From NCBI GenBank assembly GCA_015232865.1, contig JADFYU010000002.1, positions 27,070 to 91,069 on the forward strand: a stretch of DNA of 64,000 bases, read 5' to 3'. The position numbers were made by a program, and so were the translations under genes. The notes beneath the pieces are model-generated. The model saw only the letters and a list, made by a program, of their open reading frames with translations, was not told the origin of the DNA and did not search any database. Shown piece after piece: positions 8,254 through 15,472 of the stretch (its first letter is position 1; every line of letters begins with the position of its first letter). Origin of the DNA: Magnetococcales bacterium. GTDB lineage: Bacteria > Pseudomonadota > Magnetococcia > Magnetococcales > UBA8363.

Positions 8254-9545
8254 CGTGATCTCTCTCGTTGTTCAGTCGTGTTTGAAAGGGTCTGCCAGAG
8301 TGCTTCTGACAAATGTTGGACCTCAATGCTACGGTCCTGGTTCCGGAGTCCGGCTTCCAGGTTGAGCAGGCAGCCGGAATTCATTCCAATCAGATAATCC
8401 GCCTTAGTTTCGACAATCGCGGCAACTTTGTCCAGTTGAATTTTTTGGCTCAGCTCGGGGGATCGCAACATATAGTCGCCGGCCGCACCGCAACATCGCT
8501 CACCCTTGCTTGCTTCCGTAATGGGGCCAATAAACTGTTGGATCAATGCCCGAGCCGCCTTCGATTGGCCGAAACCGTGTTGGGTTTGACAGTGATCCTG
8601 AAACGTCACCGCTTTGTTCACTGCGTCAAACCTGAGTTCGGGTTCGATCATTCCAAGCAGTCTCTGTTCCAGCACGCCATCCAGGCTGCGGATTTTCTCC
8701 GTAAACAACTGGGCCAGCGAGGCATAGTGGGGGTCGTTCATCAAGGCGCGACCATAACTGCGAACCGTGACGAAACAGATGCTGGTATCACAAACAACCA
8801 CATCCACCCCTGAATTCTTTTCAAAGGCATCCAAGGTTTTCCTGGCCTGTTTTAAAAATTGATCTCGTTTTCCAGACTCTCTGAACGGGGCGCCACAACA
8901 GCCAAACCCCTCCAAAACCGTCAACTCAACGCCGCACAATTGTAGAAGGTTGGCTGTCGATGGAGCAACATTGGAGTGTAGAAGTCGAGCGATACAGCCG
9001 CATAAAAGAGCCGCCTTGAGAGGTGGGTTGGCTGTTTGTCGGGCTTGTTCCCGGTTAAAATAAGAGGCAACGGGGGGATGGGAGCTCTCGCCGGGGATCA
9101 GCCGTTCCAGTCGGTCAAGGGGAGCCAGTATTCGTAAAATCTTCAATCGTCTGATCCACCTCTGAAGGCCGCTTTGTTGATAGAGTCGGATCAATCGACT
9201 GGCCTGGGCGGTCAAAAGGTGGCTGTTGGTGATTTTGTGCAGGATTCGCGTCGTGTAAGGGACCGTGATCGGGCTTGTGCCTCGGACCGACAATACCAGC
9301 TTTGCCGGCCTCACCCCGACCGGACAGGCGGTGTGACATGCCCGACAGACCAGGCAGGAGGAGAGCGCTTGGGAAGCGTCGTCCGGTTTGATGTCGCCAC
9401 GGGATAGGGCTAAGATGATGGATACCCGGCCACGGGGGGAGAGAGCCTCATCATTGGCGGCTCCATAAGTCGGGCAGGCCGGAAGGCAATAACCGCAGTG
9501 TGTACAAAGCTCGGCGTTGCTCAATTTTTTACCGGCGTGTTTCAT
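8250..9545 (-). CDS. glcF: Glycolate oxidase iron-sulfur subunit (GlcF-like)
   Basis: A 431-residue protein with two N-terminal 4Fe-4S motifs (CTHCGYCLPACP at ~15-26 and CLVCRACHTACP at ~63-74). Two C-terminal CCG domains follow (LEGFGCCGAPF and GERCCGAAGDY). This is the GlcF layout: electron transfer from the FAD subunits GlcD/GlcE during oxidation of glycolate or another 2-hydroxy acid. No GlcD or GlcE gene lies in the window, so they would be encoded elsewhere, or this subunit may serve another flavoprotein dehydrogenase. It starts 2 bases after tolA and overlaps the Tim44 gene by 4 bases. Its place in an envelope operon is unexpected. Confidence 0.9.
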   Translation of the reverse strand: MKHAGKKLSNAELCTHCGYCLPACPTYGAANDEALSPRGRVSIILALSRGDIKPDDASQALSSCLVCRACHTACPVGVRPAKLVLSVRGTSPITVPYTTRILHKITNSHLLTAQASRLIRLYQQSGLQRWIRRLKILRILAPLDRLERLIPGESSHPPVASYFNREQARQTANPPLKAALLCGCIARLLHSNVAPSTANLLQLCGVELTVLEGFGCCGAPFRESGKRDQFLKQARKTLDAFEKNSGVDVVVCDTSICFVTVRSYGRALMNDPHYASLAQLFTEKIRSLDGVLEQRLLGMIEPELRFDAVNKAVTFQDHCQTQHGFGQSKAARALIQQFIGPITEASKGERCCGAAGDYMLRSPELSQKIQLDKVAAIVETKADYLIGMNSGCLLNLEAGLRNQDRSIEVQHLSEALWQTLSNTTEQRERSR

Positions 9546-9547
9546 CG

Positions 9548-10525
9548 TTACTCATCGGTAGGACGGAAGATGAAATCCAGGGTGCGACAGGCTACACAGC
9601 CTCTCGGTGGAGCTTCCACCGAGGCGGTTTTGTGAATGGCCCGAAGTACCGATCCGTCATAGATCGCATTGCCGGAGCTTTTGGCAATCGTGGCATTTTC
9701 CAAGGCACCATCCGGCCCGACCGTGACTCTGAGGACCACCTCCAGGCTTAATTCATCCCGCAGGCCGCCCGGTTTTGTCCAGTTGTTGCGGACGGTGTTG
9801 GTCAAATTTCGCGTCCAAAGCCGGATGGCGATCTCTGAGGCGACCGGTGGAGAGGTCTCTTGAGCCGGGGCCGGTTTTGACGCCGCTGTTTTTTTGTTTA
9901 GCTGGGCAATGGCTTTTGAAAAGTCCAGCGGTGGCTTGGTCTCAGGTGGTTTCGGCTTTATTGGCTCTGGCTTTATTGGCTCTGGTTTAGCCGATTGTTT
10001 TTGAACCATTTTTTTTGGTGCCGGTTTAGCCATGGGTTTGGGTTTGTCTTTGGGTTTTGGCTGAGCGATCTCAACTGGTTTTTTGACCGGTTCCTTCTTG
10101 GGAGGCTCCGTGGGTTGCAGCTTTTTGCTGGTTTTCAGCGGTGGAAGAGGGGTTGGCTCAACACTGGGAGGAGCCGTGACAACAGGTTTCGGCGTCGGAG
10201 CCGGTTCCGGCTCTGGCATCGGGGTCGGCTCTGGCTCTGGCATCGGGGTCGGCTCTGGCTCTGGCATCGGGGTCGGCTCTGGCTCTGGCATCGGGGTCGG
10301 TTCCGGCTCTGGCATCGGGGTCGGCTCTGGCTCTGGTGTCGGGGCCGGTTCCGGCTCTGGCGTCGGGGCCGGGATCGGTGTGGTCATTTCGGGAAGTTGG
10401 ACCAGATCGACGACCATGACCGGTTTTCGGTCAAGAATACGGTCGGGCAGTGGCATGTAAACGGCGATCAAGACCACACTGACATGCAGAAGAATCGACC
10501 AGATAAGAGAGAACCGAGAGAGCAT
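9548..10525 (-). CDS. tolA: TolA/TonB-like periplasm-spanning protein
   Basis: A 325-residue protein with an N-terminal inner-membrane helix (~8-26). A long Pro/Glu/Lys-rich linker follows, starting with tandem PEPEPTPM octapeptides and then KPxPK-type stretches. The C-terminal TonB/TolA domain (~235-325) is recognised by [30 protein letters not shown] and [10 protein letters not shown]. It follows tolQ and tolR, so TolA is the best assignment: it would use the proton motive force to contact TolB/Pal during outer-membrane constriction. The linker is proline-rich where the Escherichia coli TolA linker is mostly alpha-helical and alanine-rich, which is more like TonB. Gap to tolR 4 bases. Confidence 0.87.
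   Translation of the reverse strand: MLSRFSLIWSILLHVSVVLIAVYMPLPDRILDRKPVMVVDLVQLPEMTTPIPAPTPEPEPAPTPEPEPTPMPEPEPTPMPEPEPTPMPEPEPTPMPEPEPTPMPEPEPAPTPKPVVTAPPSVEPTPLPPLKTSKKLQPTEPPKKEPVKKPVEIAQPKPKDKPKPMAKPAPKKMVQKQSAKPEPIKPEPIKPKPPETKPPLDFSKAIAQLNKKTAASKPAPAQETSPPVASEIAIRLWTRNLTNTVRNNWTKPGGLRDELSLEVVLRVTVGPDGALENATIAKSSGNAIYDGSVLRAIHKTASVEAPPRGCVACRTLDFIFRPTDE
10198..10375. repeat. 24-bp tandem repeats within tolA
   Basis: About five exact or near-exact 24-base units, plus degenerate flanking units, encode the octapeptide PEPEPTPM on the reverse strand. Codon differences (tct versus tcc) separate some copies. The array sits in the periplasmic linker, so copy-number change would alter the reach of the protein without breaking the frame. 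Confidence 0.85.
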
Positions 10526-10529
10526 GATC

Positions 10530-10961
10530 TTAGTTGGGTGCTTCGGTTACCAGACCGATTTTGTCGATTCCGGCCTGATGAAGTTGCGCCATGACTTGCA
10601 TGACTGCGCCATACTCCGCCTGATTATCTCCCCGAACATAGACCGGAAGATTGGGGTTGGTTTGCCGAATTCTGAATATTTTGTCTTTAAGTTCCACAAT
10701 CGTAACCGGGTTTTGTTCGATGAAGGCATTTCCATCCCGCGAAACCGAGACAACCAGAGGTTCCATGTTGGAGGCCAGCGCATTGGTTTGGGCTTTGGGC
10801 AGGTTGACCTCGATTCCTTGGGTCATGAGCGGGGCGGCCACCATGAAAATGATCAACAACACCAGCATGATATCTACCAAAGGGGTGACGTTGATCTCGC
10901 TCATGGCTCCATAGCGGTTTTCCGGGCCGCTGCCGCCATCCAGGTTGACGCCCATGCTCAT
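10530..10961 (-). CDS. tolR: TolR biopolymer transport protein (ExbD/TolR family)
   Basis: A 143-residue protein with one N-terminal transmembrane helix. It carries the proton-path aspartate D30 in [17 protein letters not shown], then a periplasmic ExbD/TolR domain (EVNLPKAQ and [19 protein letters not shown]). It forms the inner-membrane motor with TolQ and TolA. The gene overlaps tolQ by 4 bases and is separated from tolA by 4 bases. The residue order ([14 protein letters not shown]) is typical of the family, so the assignment is firm. Confidence 0.95.
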   Translation of the reverse strand: MSMGVNLDGGSGPENRYGAMSEINVTPLVDIMLVLLIIFMVAAPLMTQGIEVNLPKAQTNALASNMEPLVVSVSRDGNAFIEQNPVTIVELKDKIFRIRQTNPNLPVYVRGDNQAEYGAVMQVMAQLHQAGIDKIGLVTEAPN

Positions 10962-11662
10962 GAGTTGTCTCCTCCCCGATAAGAGGTCTGCCGTTCGAGA
11001 ATATTCAGGAATTCGGCGCCAAAGTTGTCCAGTTTTTGATGAAGTCGACGCATGTCCGTGGCATATTTGTTATAGGCGATCACCGCCGGTATGGCGGCGA
11101 CCAGTCCCATGGCCGTGGCAATCAAAGCCTCGGCGATGCCGGGAGCCACCATGGTCAGGGTGGTGGTCTTGGCGCCAGCCAATCCACGAAAGGAGTTCAT
11201 GATTCCCCAAACGGTACCAAACAATCCGATAAACGGGCCGGTGGAACCGACGGTTGCCAGAAAGGTCAATCCCTGGCCGATGTTGTCCAACTCCCGGTTG
11301 AGGGCCACCGTCATGGCCCGGCGAACGTTGGCCAGGGTGTCTCCCACCTCCGGTTGACGATTTCCCTCTCCTGCCCAGCGTTTCCACTCTCTGAATCCGG
11401 TTATGAAAACCGCAACGATGGGGCTGTCCGGCCATTCGTGGGCTGCGGTCTTGTAGAGGTTGGATATGCTGCCACCGCTCCAAAAACGCTCCTCAAAGGC
11501 AGTGATGTTTTTTTTGATTTTTCTGAAGCGAATCCATTTGTGGAGAATGATTCCCCAGGAGATCATGGAGGCGGCCAGCAGAACCAGCATGACCATTTTG
11601 ACCAAAGGGCCAGCTTGAGATACCAGATCCCAAACACTGTGTGAGGCGAGGACATCGTTCAT
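10958..11662 (-). CDS. tolQ: TolQ proton channel subunit (ExbB/TolQ/MotA family)
   Basis: A 234-residue protein with three transmembrane helices: ~18-38, then a pair near 130-200 (FLATVGSTGPFIGLFGTVWG and IAEALIATAMGLVAAIPAVI). These are signature stretches of the TolQ/ExbB family. With TolR it forms the proton-driven motor that energises TolA. It lies 82 bases after ybgC and overlaps tolR by 4 bases. ybgC upstream of tolQ is the usual order in proteobacteria. Confidence 0.95.
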   Translation of the reverse strand: MNDVLASHSVWDLVSQAGPLVKMVMLVLLAASMISWGIILHKWIRFRKIKKNITAFEERFWSGGSISNLYKTAAHEWPDSPIVAVFITGFREWKRWAGEGNRQPEVGDTLANVRRAMTVALNRELDNIGQGLTFLATVGSTGPFIGLFGTVWGIMNSFRGLAGAKTTTLTMVAPGIAEALIATAMGLVAAIPAVIAYNKYATDMRRLHQKLDNFGAEFLNILERQTSYRGGDNS

Positions 11663-11744
11663 AAGAAATTAGGCTCCCCCAAAAAAAATCCGCTAGTCGA
11701 TAAAAAATCGATCATTTATGAGAAAAAAAACGGTTACAACCCCT

Positions 11745-12161
11745 TCAACCCGATTCCAATACGGCCAAAAATGGTGCCGGAAAACGGGTCGGTTTAAATC
11801 GGTTGTTGAGTAAAACAATTTTGGCCGTGGCTTGAATCAGGAGTTTTTCATCCGATTTCCGCCAGATCTCCTGGGTCAACTCCAGGCTGGCCCGGCCCTG
11901 TCTGGCTACCAGGACGGAAACGTCGAGTCGGTCATCCAGTCGGGCCGGTGCGACAAAGCGGACCGACATTTGGGTTACGGCAAAGACCAGCCCGCTCTCC
12001 CTGGCCAGTTGATTTTGGCCAAAGCCCAGTTTTCGCAACCATTCGGTTCTGGCCCGCTCCATGAAATTCAGATAGTTGGAGTGGTAGACGACTCCACCGG
12101 CATCGGTGTCCTCGTAGTAGACCCGAATCGGCCAGACAAAACCGCGCTCTTGGATGCTCAC
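11745..12161 (-). CDS. ybgC: Tol-Pal-associated acyl-CoA thioesterase, hotdog fold
   Basis: A 138-residue YbgC-type 4-hydroxybenzoyl-CoA thioesterase family protein. The active-site region reads [20 protein letters not shown], with the family catalytic Asp in the EDTDAGG segment. A GTG at 12161 is chosen because it overlaps the ruvB stop (GTGA) and has AAGGGG about 7 bases upstream; the frame itself is open further. The enzyme hydrolyses acyl-CoA thioesters and is almost always next to tol-pal genes, with a suggested link to phospholipid metabolism. Confidence 0.92.
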   Translation of the reverse strand: MSIQERGFVWPIRVYYEDTDAGGVVYHSNYLNFMERARTEWLRKLGFGQNQLARESGLVFAVTQMSVRFVAPARLDDRLDVSVLVARQGRASLELTQEIWRKSDEKLLIQATAKIVLLNNRFKPTRFPAPFLAVLESG

Positions 12162-13198
12162 AACAAAACCCCTTGTGCCGGATGAATCCACTCTTTGCCT
12201 AGGTGATGATAGGCGGCTGAAGTGGCCCGGCGACCCCGGGGGGTTCGATCCAAAAGACCCTCTTGGAGTAAAAAAGGTTCGATGACATCTTCGATGGTAT
12301 CGCGTGTTTCGCCGATGGCGGCTGAAAGCGTGTCCAGCCCGACCGGCCCGCCGGCAAATTTGTCGATGATGACCAGTAACAGCCGCCTGTCCATGCTGTC
12401 GAGTCCGCGTCCATCAACCTCCAGCAGCCCCAGCGCTTTGTCGGCCAACTCCAGATTGATGTGTCCGGCACCCAGGACATCGGCAAAATCTCGGACCCGT
12501 TTTAATAAGCGGTTGGCAATGCGTGGAGTGCCTCGTGCCCGCCGTGAAATTTCAACGGCACCGGATTCGTCCATGGGAATCTGCAAAATGGAGGCGGAAC
12601 GATGAATGATGGAGGCCAACTCTTCGGCGGAGTAAAACTCCATGCGGGCGAGAATGCCGAATCGGTCCCGTAGGGGGTTGGTCAGCATTCCCGCTCGGGT
12701 GGTCGCTCCAATCAGGGTAAACGGCGGCAGATCGATTTTGACCGAGCGGGCCGAAGGGCCTTCTCCGATCATGATGTCCAGTTGAAAATCCTCCATGGCC
12801 GGATAGAGAATCTCTTCAACCGCCGGACTGAGCCGGTGGATTTCGTCGATAAAAAGACAATCACCAGACTCCAGGTTGGTCAACAGGGCGGCCAGATCAC
12901 CGGCTTTTTCGATGATTGGGCCGGAGGTGGTTTTAAGTCCGGCTCCCATCTCGGCGGCAATAATCTGGGCCATGGTGGTCTTGCCCAGTCCGGGTGGTCC
13001 GTAGAGCAGCAGATGATCCAGGGTTTCCCGACGACCTTTGGCGGCATTGAGAAAAACCGTCAGGTTGGTTTTGAGTTGGGATTGGCCGACAAAATCCAGC
13101 AACCGCTTGGGGCGAATGCCTGAATCATGCTGGTTGTCGTCCCACTCCTTTTTGGCCGAGATCAAACGGTCGGTCTCGTTCTGGTCCGAATTGCTCAT
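12158..13198 (-). CDS. ruvB: Holliday junction branch migration ATPase RuvB
   Basis: A 346-residue AAA+ protein. Walker A ([10 protein letters not shown]) is at ~66-75 and Walker B (LFIDEIHRL) near 112. The arginine-finger and sensor stretch [18 protein letters not shown] and the C-terminal winged helix (LDRTPRGR) are present. RuvB hexamers pull DNA through the RuvA tetramer to move Holliday junctions. It overlaps ruvA upstream and ybgC downstream by 4 bases each. Confidence 0.98.
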   Translation of the reverse strand: MSNSDQNETDRLISAKKEWDDNQHDSGIRPKRLLDFVGQSQLKTNLTVFLNAAKGRRETLDHLLLYGPPGLGKTTMAQIIAAEMGAGLKTTSGPIIEKAGDLAALLTNLESGDCLFIDEIHRLSPAVEEILYPAMEDFQLDIMIGEGPSARSVKIDLPPFTLIGATTRAGMLTNPLRDRFGILARMEFYSAEELASIIHRSASILQIPMDESGAVEISRRARGTPRIANRLLKRVRDFADVLGAGHINLELADKALGLLEVDGRGLDSMDRRLLLVIIDKFAGGPVGLDTLSAAIGETRDTIEDVIEPFLLQEGLLDRTPRGRRATSAAYHHLGKEWIHPAQGVLL

Positions 13199-13797
13199 CT
13201 TGCCAACGCCTTAAGGGCCAGTTTAATCCCTTGGCCCACATCCAGAATCTCATCGGTCAGGGTGGCTCGAACCCCCTGTTCAGCTTCCGTTCGCCGGTAG
13301 CCCAGATTGACCAGGGCGGAGATGATCTCTTCGCGCAAGGAGAGCAGTGGGGGTGGCGGGGTCGTTAAGTTGGCCGGGCTTGATGTCGGTTCCAGGAAGG
13401 GAAGCTTTTCCCGAAGCTCCATGATGATGCGCTGGGCAGTCTTTTTTCCGACGCCGGGGATGCGGGAGAGTTGATCCACATCCTGGCGGGCGATGGCGCT
13501 GTTCAAGGATTCCGGCGGCAGGGTCGAAAGGGCGGAGAGGGCCATCTTGGTGCCGATACCGTTGACATTGTTGAGCAGGGAAAACATGTTGCGTTCGGCT
13601 ACGGTGGAAAATCCGTACAGATGAAAGGCATCTTCACGAACGTTGGTGATGATCAGCAGTTGGATGGTCTGATTGAGTTCCGGCAGCCGTTCAAAGGTGG
13701 AGAGCGGTATGAAAACCCGATAGCCGACGCCACCCACATCCAAAATCACCTCGCCCGGCTCTTTTGATGCGACCGTGCCACGCAGTTGAGCGATCAT
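13195..13797 (-). CDS. ruvA: Holliday junction DNA-binding protein RuvA
   Basis: A 200-residue protein. Domain I is an OB fold (MIAQLRGTV start). Domain II has two helix-hairpin-helix motifs ([13 protein letters not shown] and [12 protein letters not shown]). Domain III is the C-terminal RuvB-binding region ([16 protein letters not shown]). The ATG at 13797 matches the family N-terminus and overlaps the ruvC stop (ATGA); a longer upstream frame is an artefact. It recognises four-way junctions and loads RuvB. Confidence 0.97.
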   Translation of the reverse strand: MIAQLRGTVASKEPGEVILDVGGVGYRVFIPLSTFERLPELNQTIQLLIITNVREDAFHLYGFSTVAERNMFSLLNNVNGIGTKMALSALSTLPPESLNSAIARQDVDQLSRIPGVGKKTAQRIIMELREKLPFLEPTSSPANLTTPPPPLLSLREEIISALVNLGYRRTEAEQGVRATLTDEILDVGQGIKLALKALAR

Positions 13798-14291
13798 CGT
13801 TCCGTCCCCTTGATCAATTGGAGTCGAGGGGCGTGATTGATATGGCACAGGGCGGCCGCCAGCGCGTCAGATGCGTCTTCCGGGGCGGTTTTGGAGAGGG
13901 AAAGCAACATTTTCACCATGGCTTGTACCTGGTTTTTTTCAGCCCGACCATAACCGACAATGGATTTTTTGACCTGAAGGGCGGAGTATTCATGGACCGG
14001 AATGCCGGCCTGGCTGAGGGCGGCAATGGCGACGCCGCGCGCGTGACCGAGTTTCAAGGCACTTTGCACGTTGCGGGAGACAAACACCTCTTCGACGGAG
14101 GCTGTGGTCGGCTGATAGTCCAAAATCACCTGTGAAAGGGTTTTGAAAATGGTCCCTAAACGATCGGGCAGGCTGGTCTGGGCCTTGGTCCGAACACAGC
14201 CGTTGGCAATATGAACAAATTGCCGATCACGAAACTCGACAATGCCCCAGCCGGTGACAACGGTTCCAGGGTCGATTCCGATTACCCGCAT
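13794..14291 (-). CDS. ruvC: Crossover junction endodeoxyribonuclease RuvC
   Basis: A 165-residue RNase H-fold resolvase. The catalytic acidic residues are in GIDPGT (start of the protein), ASVEEVFVSRN and DASDALAAALCH. The ATG at 14291 is chosen because the family begins with MRVIGIDPG and GGAG lies 5 bases upstream. It cuts Holliday junctions brought by RuvAB. The stop overlaps the ruvA start; yebC lies 25 bases upstream, the standard yebC-ruvCAB order. Confidence 0.97.
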   Translation of the reverse strand: MRVIGIDPGTVVTGWGIVEFRDRQFVHIANGCVRTKAQTSLPDRLGTIFKTLSQVILDYQPTTASVEEVFVSRNVQSALKLGHARGVAIAALSQAGIPVHEYSALQVKKSIVGYGRAEKNQVQAMVKMLLSLSKTAPEDASDALAAALCHINHAPRLQLIKGTER

Positions 14292-14316
14292 GATGGCTCC
14301 AACCTCTATTGTCACG

Positions 14317-15060
14317 TTATTCCAGACTCTCCATCACCTCTTCTGGAACATCCATGTTGGAATAGACGTTTTGTACATCGTCGTTATCCTCCAACATGTC
14401 CAGAAATTTAAAAAATGATTCAGCCGCTTTTTTGTCCAGGGTCGTATAGTTTTGCGGAATCAGAGCCACCTGGGCTGAATTGGGGGAGTCAAACCCGGTT
14501 TTGGCCAGAGCCTCACGAACCGTCTCGAAATCATCCGGGTCGGTCAAAACCTCGAAGGTGCCGGAATCGACGACCATATCTTCTGCCCCGGCTTCCAGGG
14601 CCGCTTCCAGCAAGGACTCTTCGTCGACCTGTTCAAAGACGATCTGACCCTTGCGGTCGAACATGAAGGCGACACAGCCGGCCGTGCCCATATTGCCGCC
14701 ATATTTTGAAAAAATATGCCGAACATCGGCCACGGTCCGGTTGTTGTTGTCGGTCAGGGTGTCGACGATGACCGCCACGCCACCGGGACCATACCCCTCA
14801 AAGCGGGTCTCCTGATAATCGGCGCCATCCAGATCCCCCATGCCTCGTTTGATGGCTTTGTCCGTGGTATCCTTGGGCATGTTGGCTTGACGAGCGGCAA
14901 GAATGGCGGATCGCAGCCTCGGATTGGCATCGACATCACCGCCACCGATTCGGGTAGCGGTGGTGATTTCCCGAATCAGCTTGGTAAATATCTTGCCCCG
15001 CTTTTTGTCCTGAGCACCTTTACGGAATTTAATGTTGGCCCACTTGCTATGTCCCGCCAT
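14317..15060 (-). CDS. yebC: YebC/PmpR family protein (TACO1 homologue)
   Basis: A 247-residue protein starting MAGHSKWANIKFRKGAQDKK, the family signature. RLRSAILAARQANMPKDT, EGYGPGGVAV and GNMGTAGCVAF follow. The ATG at 15060 has GGGGAAG just upstream. The family was long annotated as transcriptional regulators; more recent work links it to relief of ribosome stalling on proline-rich stretches, as for mitochondrial TACO1. That would be apt next to a proline-rich TolA, but this is inference. It is the first gene of the leftward operon. Confidence 0.96.
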   Translation of the reverse strand: MAGHSKWANIKFRKGAQDKKRGKIFTKLIREITTATRIGGGDVDANPRLRSAILAARQANMPKDTTDKAIKRGMGDLDGADYQETRFEGYGPGGVAVIVDTLTDNNNRTVADVRHIFSKYGGNMGTAGCVAFMFDRKGQIVFEQVDEESLLEAALEAGAEDMVVDSGTFEVLTDPDDFETVREALAKTGFDSPNSAQVALIPQNYTTLDKKAAESFFKFLDMLEDNDDVQNVYSNMDVPEEVMESLE

Positions 15061-15273
15061 GGTCTTCCCCACTTAAACGAATATTTTGAAATAAAGATTT
15101 GATCCTTTCGTTAATTTTAGACAACTCTCGACAGGCTGTCTAGAAGGTGTGGCAATAATGAGCATATTTTGCTTTGTCCGGGCGTCATGATTTGGCGATG
15201 CCGAATGGATAATCATTAAACTATACAACGAGTTAATAAATGGATATGGTCGTGTCGCGTTTTTTTTGCTCCG

Positions 15274-15309
15274 AGAATAAAAACGGACCGGTTCCGGGTA
15301 ACCGGTCCG
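15274..15309 (-). terminator. Rho-independent terminator without an annotated upstream gene
   Basis: A 10-bp stem CGGACCGGTT / AACCGGTCCG (15284-15293 with 15300-15309) has a 6-base loop. Read on the reverse strand it is followed by TTTTTATT. It can only end reverse-strand transcripts that start right of 15310, where no protein gene is seen. It therefore suggests a short untranslated transcript or blocks antisense reading from the recQ side. Confidence 0.75.
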
Positions 15310-15470
15310 AGGCTTGTCCAGAACCGGTGCAATTCCCCTCTTTTTATCGTAAACTGAGGAGTGTGGTTGTTTAGTCGGTTTTGTCACCTCCAGGGGGCGA
15401 GGCCCTCGCCAGAGCCATACAGCCTGATTTACTTTGGTCTCCTCTTAAAAAAAATGTTCGGGAGTCGTTC
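15310..15470 (-). ncRNA. Candidate small RNA, identity unknown
   Basis: This is the stretch immediately upstream, on the reverse strand, of the strong terminator. It contains a GC-rich hairpin near 15397-15411 and a 15-codon frame starting at an ATG near 15418. It does not match 6S, SRP, tmRNA or RNase P landmarks that I know. The call rests only on an orphan terminator plus local structure, so confidence is low. Confidence 0.22.
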
Positions 15471-15472
15471 CA

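Larger units (their letters stand above)
15061..15472. other. Divergent yebC-recQ intergenic region
   Basis: About 410 bases between the start of yebC and the probable start of recQ. It should contain both promoters. It also holds a strong reverse-strand terminator (15274-15309) and a GC-rich stem (GGCGAG/CTCGCC, about 15397-15411). A 104-codon reverse frame starting at 15387 runs through the terminator and has no good ribosome-binding spacing, so it is not called. Confidence 0.5.

Noticed and set aside
10083..10460. Forward frame encoding Gly/Ser-Gly-Ile-Gly-Val repeats
   Set aside because: It is the antisense of the TolA proline-glutamate repeats; the low-complexity product is a by-product of the 24-base tandem array.
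15073..15387. 104-codon reverse frame between yebC and recQ
   Set aside because: The GTG start directly abuts GGAGG with no spacing and the frame runs through a strong terminator on its own strand.
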